A stretch of DNA of 64,000 nucleotides from positions 62,001 to 126,000 of the forward strand of contig JBGAJN010000004.1 in the NCBI GenBank assembly GCA_044224905.1, given 5' to 3'. Shown piece after piece: positions 46,305-55,078 of this stretch (positions within the stretch are counted from its first letter, which is position 1; every line of letters begins with the position of its first letter). The notes under the pieces were generated by a model. It had not been told where the DNA came from. It searched no databases and saw only the letters and a program-made list of their open reading frames with translations. The stretch comes from JBGAJN01 sp044224905 (lineage in GTDB: Bacteria > Verrucomicrobiota > Verrucomicrobiia > Limisphaerales > JBGAJN01). Made by a program: the position numbers and the translations under genes.

Positions 46305-47768
46305 TCACTCCGACCGCTTCAGCTCGGCGAGCATTTCGAGCAGGTTCTTCACAAGAATCACCGACGCGTCCTCCTGCACGACGTTTGTGCCGAGCCAAGT
46401 TTCATATCCGCCGAGCTTGTGCTGCTCGGGAGTCGGAAGGTAACCATGGCGGCCGTTGGCGAGACCGATCACCATCGTTCGCGGAAAGGGACTGCGCTTC
46501 TTCAAGTCGAGGCCGGTTTCGGCAAAGGTCTCGAACGGGATGCCGCAAACGGCGAAGTCGCCGATGCGGATGGCTTGCACCTTGACGGTGATCGTGTCCT
46601 CGGGGCGTTCCGCTGCGGAGACGGTACTCCCGGCGTAATTCTTCGCGAGGCGCGGCAGGTTCTCGACGGCGGCCTTGTTCTTGATCGCGAGCACGGCTTT
46701 TGCGTCGGCGATTTGCTCGGCGGTGGGGCGACGATACTTGAGCGTCACTTCGCGCTGGAGCATCGCGAGCTTCACGTCGCCGCGATGCTTTTCAATTTTT
46801 CGGTGCGCGAGCCACGCGGTGTCCGCCGCTTTCTGCGCGACGATGCGGATCTGCTCAAACGGCTCGCGCGGCGGACGCGTGATGCCGAAGGGGATGTTGT
46901 TGATGTCGCCCGAGGTGCCGTTCGACATCATCGCGACGAAACCCTCGTCGCCGTGCAGCCGGGAGGGCATCACGCGTGCGAACTCTCCAAAGTAATCCGC
47001 AGTGATCTGTCCCTTCGGCCCGCCGCCGACGTAGTGCAACGAGTAGTTGGCGAACAGCGCGAGCGGTTTCCGCTTTGCGTCCTGCACGGAGATCACCGTG
47101 ATGTCGGGATCGGTCGGACCGGCAGGATGATCGATCACATCGGGGCTGGTGCCGGGATTCATCTTCACGGTGTCGAGTTTGCCGTAGGGGTTGAGCGGCA
47201 TCTTGCCGGGCTTGAGATACCAGCGACGATTGAACACCTCATCCGGCAGCGGATGCGCCGCCGCGCCGATCGCCGCCGGCCGCAAGGCCGCATGCGCCCG
47301 AATGATCGCGTCGGCGATGCCCGCAACGACCACCTTGCGATAGGCGATCGATGCGGCGGGCGAGGTTTCCCGCGTGCCGATGGAACCGCCGCTGTGAGTG
47401 TGCGTGGAGGACACGAGCATTTTGTCCGGCGCCATGCCGGTCTTTGCGGCAGCGATGGCCTTCGCTTCATCGAGCACCTCGGGACCGGCGCCAAGATTGT
47501 CGATCACCACCATCGCGAGCGTCGTGGTGCCGTCGGCGAGCACCAAGGCACGCGCGTTCAAGGGATCGTGCGCGCTTTCCGCCATGTTCGCGCTGTGACC
47601 GCCGGGCATGTTGATCGGAAACTGCTTCGGTGTGATGTCCGCCACGGCGGCACCGGCGCGGAGCGTTTTGGCGCCCTCGGCAAGTGCGGACGAACCACCC
47701 GTAAGCGTCAGGAGAATGATTGCCGCGACGGCGGCACGCGAACTCGCGAGAAAGCAGAAGTTTTCCAT
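46305..47768 (-). CDS. Neutral/alkaline ceramidase-like secreted protein
   Basis: About 487 residues from the ATG at 47768, which starts a signal peptide (SSRAAVAAIILLTLTGGSSALAEG); the in-frame extension to 47831 lacks one. The N-terminal ceramidase-type domain is clear: AAVADITPKQFP, VSSTHTHSGG (metal-binding His), FANYSLHYVGGG and NGTSGDINN, then GYLPTPEQHKLGGYE. Length is short of full neutral ceramidases (about 650-780 residues), lacking their C-terminal domain, as in many Planctomycetota/Verrucomicrobiota members. Amide hydrolysis of ceramide is possible but unproven. Confidence 0.87.
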   Translation of the reverse strand: MENFCFLASSRAAVAAIILLTLTGGSSALAEGAKTLRAGAAVADITPKQFPINMPGGHSANMAESAHDPLNARALVLADGTTTLAMVVIDNLGAGPEVLDEAKAIAAAKTGMAPDKMLVSSTHTHSGGSIGTRETSPAASIAYRKVVVAGIADAIIRAHAALRPAAIGAAAHPLPDEVFNRRWYLKPGKMPLNPYGKLDTVKMNPGTSPDVIDHPAGPTDPDITVISVQDAKRKPLALFANYSLHYVGGGPKGQITADYFGEFARVMPSRLHGDEGFVAMMSNGTSGDINNIPFGITRPPREPFEQIRIVAQKAADTAWLAHRKIEKHRGDVKLAMLQREVTLKYRRPTAEQIADAKAVLAIKNKAAVENLPRLAKNYAGSTVSAAERPEDTITVKVQAIRIGDFAVCGIPFETFAETGLDLKKRSPFPRTMVIGLANGRHGYLPTPEQHKLGGYETWLGTNVVQEDASVILVKNLLEMLAELKRSE

Positions 47769-47864
47769 AATTTGATTACGTATCGGGAACTCAGGTGAGA
47801 AGGGACGATAAGCAGGTGGTGATAAATTCATTTTGTCAGCGGGCGCTTTTAGTTTCCCGATCAG

Positions 47865-49532
47865 CTAAGGCGACCTTGGCTGCTTCAAGCTGACGCCGTA
47901 TTGGATCGGGGGCGCACCGCGCTGATGGGCGCCGATATCCGGGGACTTTCCCGTGAAACTGCCGCTGAAGTTGGGCACCATTTCCCCCGCCGCAGTACCA
48001 GGACTGCCGGGAGCGAGATGGAAGACGCCAACCTTCGTCGCGGGATCAAATCCAGACTTCGCGTCGTAGACGGGTTCGCCGCGGATGCCATGGGCTTCGT
48101 GGCCTTGGGGCACGAGCCCGTTGTACAGATCGTAGTCGAAACTGTTGTCGACGTTTCGATCGCTGTCGCTCGCGCTCAGATATTTCGCGGCTCGCACATG
48201 GAGGATGTTATTTCGGGAAACGGTATGCTTCACGACGCGCCGGCCGCCCAATCCCCCAAAGGGAAGCCACGCTTTCGGGCCAAAAATGGTGTTGTGGAAA
48301 ATATACTGGTGACCCGTCATCCAACTTTCGCTGGTGGCGAATCCCATTTTCAGAAAATTCATCCCGCCGCTGTTCGGTTGGTCCTGGCTGAGGGAAACAA
48401 CATTGCGCCAGATGTAGAGCGGGCCGATGGAAGCGGGCGCGTTGCCGATCGAATTCATGCATTGGGTGATGTAGTTGTCCCACACGCGCACATTGCGACT
48501 GCTGCCTTCGACTTCCAGACCGTCATCCCAACAATGGCTGACGAAGTTGCCGTAGATGTCCGAGTCAGGCCCCGGAGCGCCGCGGAAACTCGCGTTGGCG
48601 CCGCCGCCGCCGATGATGTCATTAAACATGTGCTCCATATCCGACCAACATTCATTGTAGCGAAACACGTGGTTGCCCACGTTGTCGAAAAGCGAGATGC
48701 ACTGCGGCCCGGCGGTGTGCGTGGGAAATTTCGGCTCGTGCCAATTGCTGCCATCCCAAGTCGGATGATGCAGTTTGCAGCGCTGGACAACGACACGTTC
48801 GCACCGACTCGCCAGCACGGCCGAGTCGAGATTGAATCCGAAACCTGTTTTGGGATTGAGCCGGCCCCAGTCGGAAATATCGCAATCCTCGATGATCACG
48901 TTGTGGCTGCTCTCGACCATGATAGCCCCGATTGGTCTCTTGCCGGTGTTCTTGACCGAGCCCGCCCCTTTCAACGTGAAGCCGCGCAGAATCACGTTTG
49001 AGGCATTGATCGAAATGCAATGATCGCTTTGGTGCCCCACGTCGATCGTTGCACCACGACCGTCGTAGACTCGATACGCGTCCGGTTTGCCGGACGCAGT
49101 GAACGCCAAGGGCGCGGTCTGGTTGCCAATTCGAATCGTCGCACCGACCGGAAATTCTTCAGTCCACGTCGTGGCAGTCAGATTCGTTACCGTTTGGGTT
49201 CCACTCAAGGTGAGTTGGACTTCGTAGGTCGTCGCCGGGGAGAGATAGACGATGCTGCCGCGATAGTCGGCGAGATCCTCGTCGGTATTGGGAATGGGAT
49301 TGTAACGCATGGGCAATCCCTCGTTCCACTCAGCGACCCCTTTCCGGCGAAATCGAACGAGAACGTCTTTGCCGGCGGCACCGCCCTGTGGCGACCAATA
49401 AACTCCGAGACAATGGAACGTTGGGATCGTGAACGCCGGCCCGCTACTTGGCCGGGTTTTGGTCGGCACCACGTCAGCCGATCCAGCCACGGCAAACAAA
49501 GTCAGCAGCAGAACTGCGCGAAGGATTTTCAT
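47865..49532 (-). CDS. Secreted right-handed parallel beta-helix protein
   Basis: A 555-residue protein with a signal peptide (ILRAVLLLTLFAVAGSA). An N-terminal fibronectin-like region (TTYEVQLTLSGTQTV) precedes pectate-lyase-type parallel beta-helix coils: HCISINASNVILRGFTLKG, MVESSHNVIIEDCDISDW, RCERVVVQRCKLHHP and further repeats. Such proteins are often polysaccharide lyases, epimerases or glycosidases. It lies only six bases after the M19-like gene. Exact family and substrate cannot be assigned by eye. Confidence 0.82.
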   Translation of the reverse strand: MKILRAVLLLTLFAVAGSADVVPTKTRPSSGPAFTIPTFHCLGVYWSPQGGAAGKDVLVRFRRKGVAEWNEGLPMRYNPIPNTDEDLADYRGSIVYLSPATTYEVQLTLSGTQTVTNLTATTWTEEFPVGATIRIGNQTAPLAFTASGKPDAYRVYDGRGATIDVGHQSDHCISINASNVILRGFTLKGAGSVKNTGKRPIGAIMVESSHNVIIEDCDISDWGRLNPKTGFGFNLDSAVLASRCERVVVQRCKLHHPTWDGSNWHEPKFPTHTAGPQCISLFDNVGNHVFRYNECWSDMEHMFNDIIGGGGANASFRGAPGPDSDIYGNFVSHCWDDGLEVEGSSRNVRVWDNYITQCMNSIGNAPASIGPLYIWRNVVSLSQDQPNSGGMNFLKMGFATSESWMTGHQYIFHNTIFGPKAWLPFGGLGGRRVVKHTVSRNNILHVRAAKYLSASDSDRNVDNSFDYDLYNGLVPQGHEAHGIRGEPVYDAKSGFDPATKVGVFHLAPGSPGTAAGEMVPNFSGSFTGKSPDIGAHQRGAPPIQYGVSLKQPRSP

Positions 49533-49538
49533 GAATGT

Positions 49539-50873
49539 TCAACTGACGAAATTGGCCCGCGCAACTCTCAGAGAATTTTCACCGAGAATTTTCCGGATAG
49601 TTTCATCGCTGTGGCCGCGCTGAACCATACCGACGGTGAAGAGCGGCCAGTTGGTCCACGCGAGACTCTGCTCGGCGTGCGGCTTGGGGCGGTAATCGTC
49701 CACGGGCCAGAGATGCTCCCACTTCGCTGCAGCCCCGGTGCTGGTGCGCTTGGGAATTTTGGCGCGCTCGGACTCCTCGTTGCGCGAGACGTAGGAAATA
49801 TCCGGCCCGATGGCCACATGCTCGGCGCCAAACTTCTTCACCGCGTAGTCAATGTGATCGAGGAACGCCCCAATGTCGCCCGCGCCACCGAGGAAACGCG
49901 GGATGCAGCAGATGCCGATGAGCCCGCCGGTGTCGCAGATGGCCTTCACCGTGTCGTCGGGCTTGCCGCGAAAATGTTTGTACAGTCCGGCGCAGGTTGT
50001 GTGGCTCGCAACCATCGGCTTCTTCGAGGCCTTGGCGGCATCGAAGCTCGTCTTCCAGCCCGAGTGCGCCACGTCCACAATGACGCCGAGGCGGTTCATC
50101 TCCGCGACGACCGCGTGACCGAAGTCGGAGAGACCGGCGTCATTCGGTTCACCCGCGCCGTCGCCGATGGGATTCCGACGGTTGTAGGTGAGATGCATCA
50201 TCCGCACGCCTAGTTCCTGAAATATGCGGATGAGGCGCACCTCGTCACGAACGCTCTCCCATTGCTGGCGCAGCGGAACGCCGTTGGTCGTGAAGTAGAG
50301 ACAGAGTTTGCCCGCCTTCTTCGCGGCCGCGATGTCGTCAGGCTTTGTGGCCTTGAAACAATCCTCGCGTCCAAGGTCGGTCGCGTAGGTGAATCGGGCG
50401 AGGCGTTTAATCAATCGCAGCGGATCGCTGCCCTCTTCGCCGGTGTTTTGGAAAATGCATGTCACTCCCGCAGCATGCATGGCGTCGATGTATTCCTTCC
50501 GCTCGCGCGGATCGGTGGCCCAGCGCGTCATGGACATCTCCTCGCGCAGGTCGGTGAGTTCCGCTTCACTGGCACCCGATTCGACGGCGGCCTTGAACTT
50601 GTCCCCATCAACCGCTGCGCGCGGCGCAAAACCGTAGCTCTCGAACACCAGCGACTCGGCGTGCAGTCGCAGTCCATGTTCGAGCTGCTTCGGCGTCGGT
50701 TTGAGCACGCCAAGCGCGACTTGGCGGGCTTTGTTGATCCGATCGTTGTCGGTCGAGAAGGGTTGCGCCGCGTCTGCGGCGCGGACGTGAATGTTGAACG
50801 AACCGACAACGCCAAGCAGCGGGAATGCGGTCAATGTTTTGACGAAGCTACGTCGACAGGAGCGAGGTGACAT
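49539..50873 (-). CDS. M19 (membrane dipeptidase) family protein with altered metal site
   Basis: About 444 residues from the ATG at 50873 (MSPRSCRRSFVKTL), which gives a Tat-like leader; another ATG nine codons upstream is possible. M19 features include LGVRMMHLTYNRRN (about residues 221-234), LGVIVDVAHSGWKTS with H270, and VASHTT with H291. At the place where M19 enzymes have the zinc motif H-x-D near the N-terminus this protein has FESYGFAP (about 77-84), and where they have the bridging Glu (EGG) it has TTNG (195-198). Two His ligands remain and three ligands appear lost. Likely altered or absent dipeptidase activity. Confidence 0.84.
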   Translation of the reverse strand: MSPRSCRRSFVKTLTAFPLLGVVGSFNIHVRAADAAQPFSTDNDRINKARQVALGVLKPTPKQLEHGLRLHAESLVFESYGFAPRAAVDGDKFKAAVESGASEAELTDLREEMSMTRWATDPRERKEYIDAMHAAGVTCIFQNTGEEGSDPLRLIKRLARFTYATDLGREDCFKATKPDDIAAAKKAGKLCLYFTTNGVPLRQQWESVRDEVRLIRIFQELGVRMMHLTYNRRNPIGDGAGEPNDAGLSDFGHAVVAEMNRLGVIVDVAHSGWKTSFDAAKASKKPMVASHTTCAGLYKHFRGKPDDTVKAICDTGGLIGICCIPRFLGGAGDIGAFLDHIDYAVKKFGAEHVAIGPDISYVSRNEESERAKIPKRTSTGAAAKWEHLWPVDDYRPKPHAEQSLAWTNWPLFTVGMVQRGHSDETIRKILGENSLRVARANFVS

Positions 50874-50965
50874 GCGCAGATGCTCGTCAAGCGACGTCAA
50901 CGCGTCAAGTTACCAGCGCGATTCGGAGAACGGAAAAACCAGGCAGCGGCCTTGACCAATCTACA

Positions 50966-51670
50966 TCAGCGGCCCAATCGCCAGACGGCCACCACGACAG
51001 TCACCGAGCTCAACACGGCAACAACAACCATCCCCACCAGCCCACCGTAGGAGTGATGAAATAATTCAATTGGCAAAAGCATTCCCGCAATGAGCAGTGC
51101 GTTTTGCCAACTTGCATTCGAAGGAGTGTCCGTCCCATCCGGCGCAGCGGTCCGCATCCAGCGATCGTACGCGAAGCAAACCCAAGCGACTCCCACAAAA
51201 GAAAAACCGTACCATAAAAGGTGATGCACTCTGAAATTGTGATACTTCACCGTAATCACAGGCTGCTGGAGCAAAGGAACTTCCTCGACCAGCCATCCGC
51301 CTTTGTGCGTGAACGAATCCAAAACAAGGTGGGTCCAGATCCCGATCAACAGCGAGATGGCAATGGTCCACAGAGAACCCGCCGCTCGCCGGCACAGCGG
51401 CGCCAGTAATATTCGGTGCCGCAAAGGCAAATGTTCCACCACCTTCGCGCGAAGCGCGTACAACACGCCGACCATTAACGCTCCCACCGGCAAACCAAAC
51501 ACCGCACTCCCCACCACCGCGTGTGAATACTCATCCACCTTCCAACGGGCAAAAAAGTATCCCACGTCCGGCACCAAGCTGCCCATCACCAGCGCGGAGA
51601 GATTTAGCGCTCGGGGACACAGCCGCCGCAGCGGCAGAATTGCAGCGGGATGAGCAAGTGTGAACGGCAT
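50966..51670 (-). CDS. DUF4184 family membrane protein
   Basis: About 234 residues from the ATG at 51670 (MPFTLAHPAAILPLRR), the typical DUF4184 start; the in-frame extension to 51709 is unlikely. The N-terminus FTLAHPAA, then SLVPDVGYF and a later GIWTHLVLDSFTH block, is characteristic. Several membrane helices follow. The pattern of conserved His and Asp resembles metal-dependent membrane hydrolases of the YdjM/DUF457 type, but no activity is known. It is upstream of the M19-like gene on the same strand with a 92-base gap. Confidence 0.85.
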   Translation of the reverse strand: MPFTLAHPAAILPLRRLCPRALNLSALVMGSLVPDVGYFFARWKVDEYSHAVVGSAVFGLPVGALMVGVLYALRAKVVEHLPLRHRILLAPLCRRAAGSLWTIAISLLIGIWTHLVLDSFTHKGGWLVEEVPLLQQPVITVKYHNFRVHHLLWYGFSFVGVAWVCFAYDRWMRTAAPDGTDTPSNASWQNALLIAGMLLPIELFHHSYGGLVGMVVVAVLSSVTVVVAVWRLGR

Positions 51671-51737
51671 GACTCCGTTTCCTTTACGGAGGGAGGAAGA
51701 AAACTGCAATGCCGGAGCGAATCAACCCGGCCGGAGA

Positions 51738-52280
51738 CTATTTAGAAATCAACCCGCGAGAATGTTTCATCAGCGCCGCGAACGACTCTTCCACCTGATT
51801 TTCGGATTCGACCGTATCGACTAATAAAAACTGCATTTGAGCCTGAGCAGCCGCATCGCGAAGCGATTCTTCTACTCGCCAATCCACGGCACTACCGCGG
51901 GCCCCACCGGAAAACGCAGCCACCAGCGCACCCGATCGAGCTTGGCGTTCCGCAACCCATTGATCGAGCCAACTACTCACCTCGATCGGCAACGGGTGAT
52001 GATTGTCCGTCGCCAAAAGGATCAGGTCAGCGCCCGCAGCTTCTTTCGCCGCGACCTTTCGCACTGCGGGAATCTCTAGCATTTCAAACTTCCACAAGTT
52101 GGTGCTGATGGTGAACTCCTCGTCGAATCGAAACTTGAGCCGTTTCGAAAAATCAATCAATCGCAGGCCGGATTCAAAGTCCTCGTAGACTGCCACGATA
52201 TTTAAAGGAATTCGGGAATGAAACATCTCCGCCCCCGACGATGAAACGCCATCCCATTTGCCAACAATCTGCACGCTCAT
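51738..52280 (-). CDS. Conserved hypothetical protein of unknown function
   Basis: A 180-residue soluble protein without signal peptide or membrane segment. It opens with charged and polar residues, then an alpha/beta pattern: NIVAVYEDFESGLRLIDFSKRL, NLWKFEMLEI, EAAGADLILLATDNHHPLP, WLDQWVAER and AQMQFLLVDTVES. The alternation suggests a flavodoxin- or receiver-like three-layer fold, but no catalytic or phosphoacceptor motif can be assigned. I do not recognise a named family. It stands alone, 68 bases upstream of the DUF4184 gene. Confidence 0.7.
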   Translation of the reverse strand: MSVQIVGKWDGVSSSGAEMFHSRIPLNIVAVYEDFESGLRLIDFSKRLKFRFDEEFTISTNLWKFEMLEIPAVRKVAAKEAAGADLILLATDNHHPLPIEVSSWLDQWVAERQARSGALVAAFSGGARGSAVDWRVEESLRDAAAQAQMQFLLVDTVESENQVEESFAALMKHSRGLISK

Positions 52281-52527
52281 GCGGAAAGTTTAGTAGGTCG
52301 CGGCGCGCGTCACAATCGGGGCGAATCCCCATCCGCGTGTAGTGGTTTTCGCCACAACCTTCAACACGTAATCATACTCAAGCCGACACGATTGCCGAGG
52401 CCGCCAACCCCACGAGGGCCAAATGAAGCATGCCGCGACGGGAAATGATTCCTTCTTTACCCGCAGAAATTACTGTTAAAGTATGTATTCCAGTTGCCGA
52501 CTCCGGCAATAAAGCAACCAGTTCAAG
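52281..52527. other. Intergenic region upstream of the NAD(P)HX repair gene
   Basis: These 247 bases separate divergent genes. A perfect six-bp hairpin (TTGCCG at 52494-52499 with CGGCAA at 52504-52509) lies just before the ATG at 52528 and may act in the leader. A short minus-strand open frame ending near 52388 has a Tat-like look (SRRGM then hydrophobic residues), but it is too short and lacks a start context. Nothing else is supported. Confidence 0.4.
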
Positions 52528-53949
52528 ATGCCAGCACCAGTTATTTCAGTTGAACAGATGCGCCAGTGGGAAGCGGCCACGTGGGCCGCGGGCGTGTCGC
52601 AATCCGAGGTCATGCGTCGAGCCGGCGCAGCGGTCGCGAAAACGGCGCACCGCCTCACCCGTCCAAACGACCGCATCTTGATCCTCGCAGGCAAGGGAAA
52701 CAACGGAGAGGACGCACGCCTGTCTCAGCAATTCCTCACGGATCGTGACGTCACGATTCTTAACGTCAGTGATCCGGCGACCAGTTTCCAAAAGCTCCCC
52801 GATCTCCTGGCCGAGCGCCCTGCCTTGGTGATCGATGGTTTGTTTGGCATTGGCCTCAATCGCTCGCTGGATGAGAACTGGACCAACCTCATCGAGTGGA
52901 TCAACTTCGCCAAACTTCCCGTGCTGGCGGTCGATGTCCCGTCCGGATTGAGCGCAGACACCGGGGATCCACAAGGCGCCGCCGTGCGCGCAAGCGTCAC
53001 CGTCACCTTTGGCGCTCCGAAGCGTGGGCTGCTGGAATCGCGCGCCTGGCCGTACGTGGGCCGCTTGGAAGTCGCATCCGACATCGGACTGGTTCCCAAT
53101 CCATTCAAGACCGACTTGCAGTGGACCTTGCCAGAGGATTTCGCCAGTTTCCCCCCGCCCCGTCCGGCCCATTCACACAAAGGCAACTTTGGCCATCTGT
53201 TGATTGTGGCCGGCAGCCTGGGCTACCACGGCGCCGCCGTCCTCACCGCGCGCGCCGCTCAACGGGCCATGCCGGGACTCATCACGCTTTACACGCCGGA
53301 GAATATCTACCCAATTGTCGCCACGCACCTGCAAGGGGTGATGGTAAATCACTGGCAGAACGACACGCGGATTCCAGAATTCTGCGAGGGCCTGGTATTC
53401 GGTCCGGGCATGCCCGGGCGCGAACTGCCGCCGAACATTCGCTACCGCATGCGTCGCGCCTGGCACAACGCTACGTTCCCCGTCCTCGTCGATGCCAGCG
53501 GCCTGGACTGGCTCACCGCCGAGCCGAAACGCCTCGAAGCGCGCCGCGTGGTCACGCCGCATCCCGGCGAAGCAGCGAGGATGTTGGACGTAACGACCGC
53601 TGATGTACAACGTGATCGCGTCGGCGCATTGCGGGAACTTTCGCGGAAATGGGGTGATTGCGTCGTGGTGCTGAAAGGGCACCAAACCTTGATCGGCACG
53701 TCAACCGGCGAAGTCTTTGTTAACGGCACAGGCAATCCCGGCCTGGCCCAAGGCGGCTCAGGCGACGTCCTCGCCGGATTCCTGGCGGGATTAATGGTCC
53801 AGCCAGCGTTGCAAGAAAATTTTGTCCAGACGATGCGCTACGGTGTATGGCAACACGGATTGGCGGCAGACTACCTTGCATCGCTACAACGCAGTTGGAC
53901 CGTGGAAAACCTCGCCAACGTTCTCGGCACCATTCCGCTGTCCAACTGA
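52528..53949 (+). CDS. nnr: Bifunctional NAD(P)H-hydrate epimerase / ADP-dependent NAD(P)H-hydrate dehydratase
   Basis: A 473-residue fusion enzyme that repairs hydrated NAD(P)H. The N-terminal epimerase (YjeF_N, about residues 1-215) has GKGNNGED at 55-62, where the usual motif is GNNGGDG, and the catalytic-type Asp103 in VIDGLFGIGL. The C-terminal dehydratase (ribokinase-like, about 220-473) has HKGNFGHLLIVAGS, TPHPGEAARML, LKGHQTLI and GGSGDVLAG. Length and order match bacterial Nnr. Cytosolic housekeeping role. The changed epimerase motif is unusual. Confidence 0.92.
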   Translation: MPAPVISVEQMRQWEAATWAAGVSQSEVMRRAGAAVAKTAHRLTRPNDRILILAGKGNNGEDARLSQQFLTDRDVTILNVSDPATSFQKLPDLLAERPALVIDGLFGIGLNRSLDENWTNLIEWINFAKLPVLAVDVPSGLSADTGDPQGAAVRASVTVTFGAPKRGLLESRAWPYVGRLEVASDIGLVPNPFKTDLQWTLPEDFASFPPPRPAHSHKGNFGHLLIVAGSLGYHGAAVLTARAAQRAMPGLITLYTPENIYPIVATHLQGVMVNHWQNDTRIPEFCEGLVFGPGMPGRELPPNIRYRMRRAWHNATFPVLVDASGLDWLTAEPKRLEARRVVTPHPGEAARMLDVTTADVQRDRVGALRELSRKWGDCVVVLKGHQTLIGTSTGEVFVNGTGNPGLAQGGSGDVLAGFLAGLMVQPALQENFVQTMRYGVWQHGLAADYLASLQRSWTVENLANVLGTIPLSN

Positions 53950-54055
53950 ACCCGCCTGTTGCTCACCAGTTTTTCGTCACGTTGAAGTCATCCGCGCGGG
54001 CCAAGACCAAATTTGCTTTCTTCTTCCCCACCCCTTTGCTAATCAACACCCCGAC

Positions 54056-55015
54056 ATGACCAAACTCGCCGCCATCCTGCTGGCAGCCGCTTTCTTCACG
54101 GCTACCGCTCTCCACGCAGCCGAGTTCAAACTGGCTGACGGCGGCACGGTCAAGGGTGAACCGGTATCCTTCAACGAGGCCGGAATGGTCCTCAAACTCG
54201 ACGACGGCACATTCTCCCCCCGGGTTGCGTGGTTCAAGCTCGCCCCCGAGGTGCTCAAAGAGTTTCTTCAAAACCCTAAAGCCAAGCCGTTCATCGAACC
54301 GCTGATTGAAGTTCCCGTAGAAGAAAAGCAAAAAGCCAAGCGCGCCGAAATTGTTGTAAAGCCCGTGCCGCGCCTCGATCGCCCCTCTGGCGTTTCGTTC
54401 GGAACCGCAGTGGCAACCCCCGCGGGCATTGTCATCGCGCTGATTCTGTTCGGTGCCAATATTTTCGCCGGTTACGAAGTGGCCGTGTTCCGCAACCGGT
54501 CCGCCACGCTGGTTTGTGGGGTGGCCGCTGTGGCGCCGGTGCTCGGTCAATTGGTGTTTCTCGTCCTGCCAAGTGTTCCGCGCGAAGAATTGAATCCCGC
54601 CCCCGTCGATGCGGTACCCATCGACGACAACGGTCTGCCCAACGCGCCCACCCCGGGAATTCCCGACCCGGGCGAACATGCGCCATCGGGTTTATCAATG
54701 GCCCCGGAATCCCGTAACGACGGCGGCGACGTCAGTCATCGGCAGGAGTTCAAGCGCGGTGAGTTCACTTTCAATCGCCGTTTCTTTGAGACGAAATTTC
54801 CCGGGTTCTTCCGCCTCGTGCCCAGCGAATCCGAAAAAAACCTCGTGATGGCAATTAAAGCCGTCCGCGGCGAATACGTGGGCCGGCGCATTGCCCGCAT
54901 TACACAAAACGAAATGCATCTCGAGTTGCGGGCCGGCGACGCCTCGTCGGAAGTCATGATTCCATTCGTGGAAATACTCGAGATCATTGTCCGCCACAAA
55001 GATGCCACGGAATAG
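54056..55015 (+). CDS. Conserved hypothetical membrane protein with signal peptide
   Basis: About 319 residues from the ATG at 54056 (MTKLAAILLAAAFF); an in-frame extension to 53822 overlaps the preceding gene. A signal peptide ends near LHAAE (residue 22). Residues 22-75 (FKLADGGTVKGEPVSFNEAGMVLKLDDG) look like a small SH3-like beta module. Two membrane segments lie at about 125-142 and 150-170, followed by a Pro-rich linker and a C-terminal domain (FKRGEFTFNRRFFETKFPGFF, then charged strands). I do not recognise a named family. It lies between nnr and adk. Confidence 0.7.
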   Translation: MTKLAAILLAAAFFTATALHAAEFKLADGGTVKGEPVSFNEAGMVLKLDDGTFSPRVAWFKLAPEVLKEFLQNPKAKPFIEPLIEVPVEEKQKAKRAEIVVKPVPRLDRPSGVSFGTAVATPAGIVIALILFGANIFAGYEVAVFRNRSATLVCGVAAVAPVLGQLVFLVLPSVPREELNPAPVDAVPIDDNGLPNAPTPGIPDPGEHAPSGLSMAPESRNDGGDVSHRQEFKRGEFTFNRRFFETKFPGFFRLVPSESEKNLVMAIKAVRGEYVGRRIARITQNEMHLELRAGDASSEVMIPFVEILEIIVRHKDATE

Positions 55016-55078
55016 ATCTTCTGCTCCACTCTCCGCGCACCTCCAATCACAACGATCCAGCACCCAGAGGCACCTCGC

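Noticed and set aside
46056..47798. Plus-strand open frame of 580 residues
   Set aside because: Covers the ceramidase-like gene on the other strand and shows only repetitive His/Arg/Asp-rich translation.
52388..52500. Short minus-strand frame with a Tat-like SRRGM leader and hydrophobic tail
   Set aside because: Only about 20 residues follow the sole ATG before a stop, with no ribosome-binding site; most likely chance or an unrecognisable remnant.
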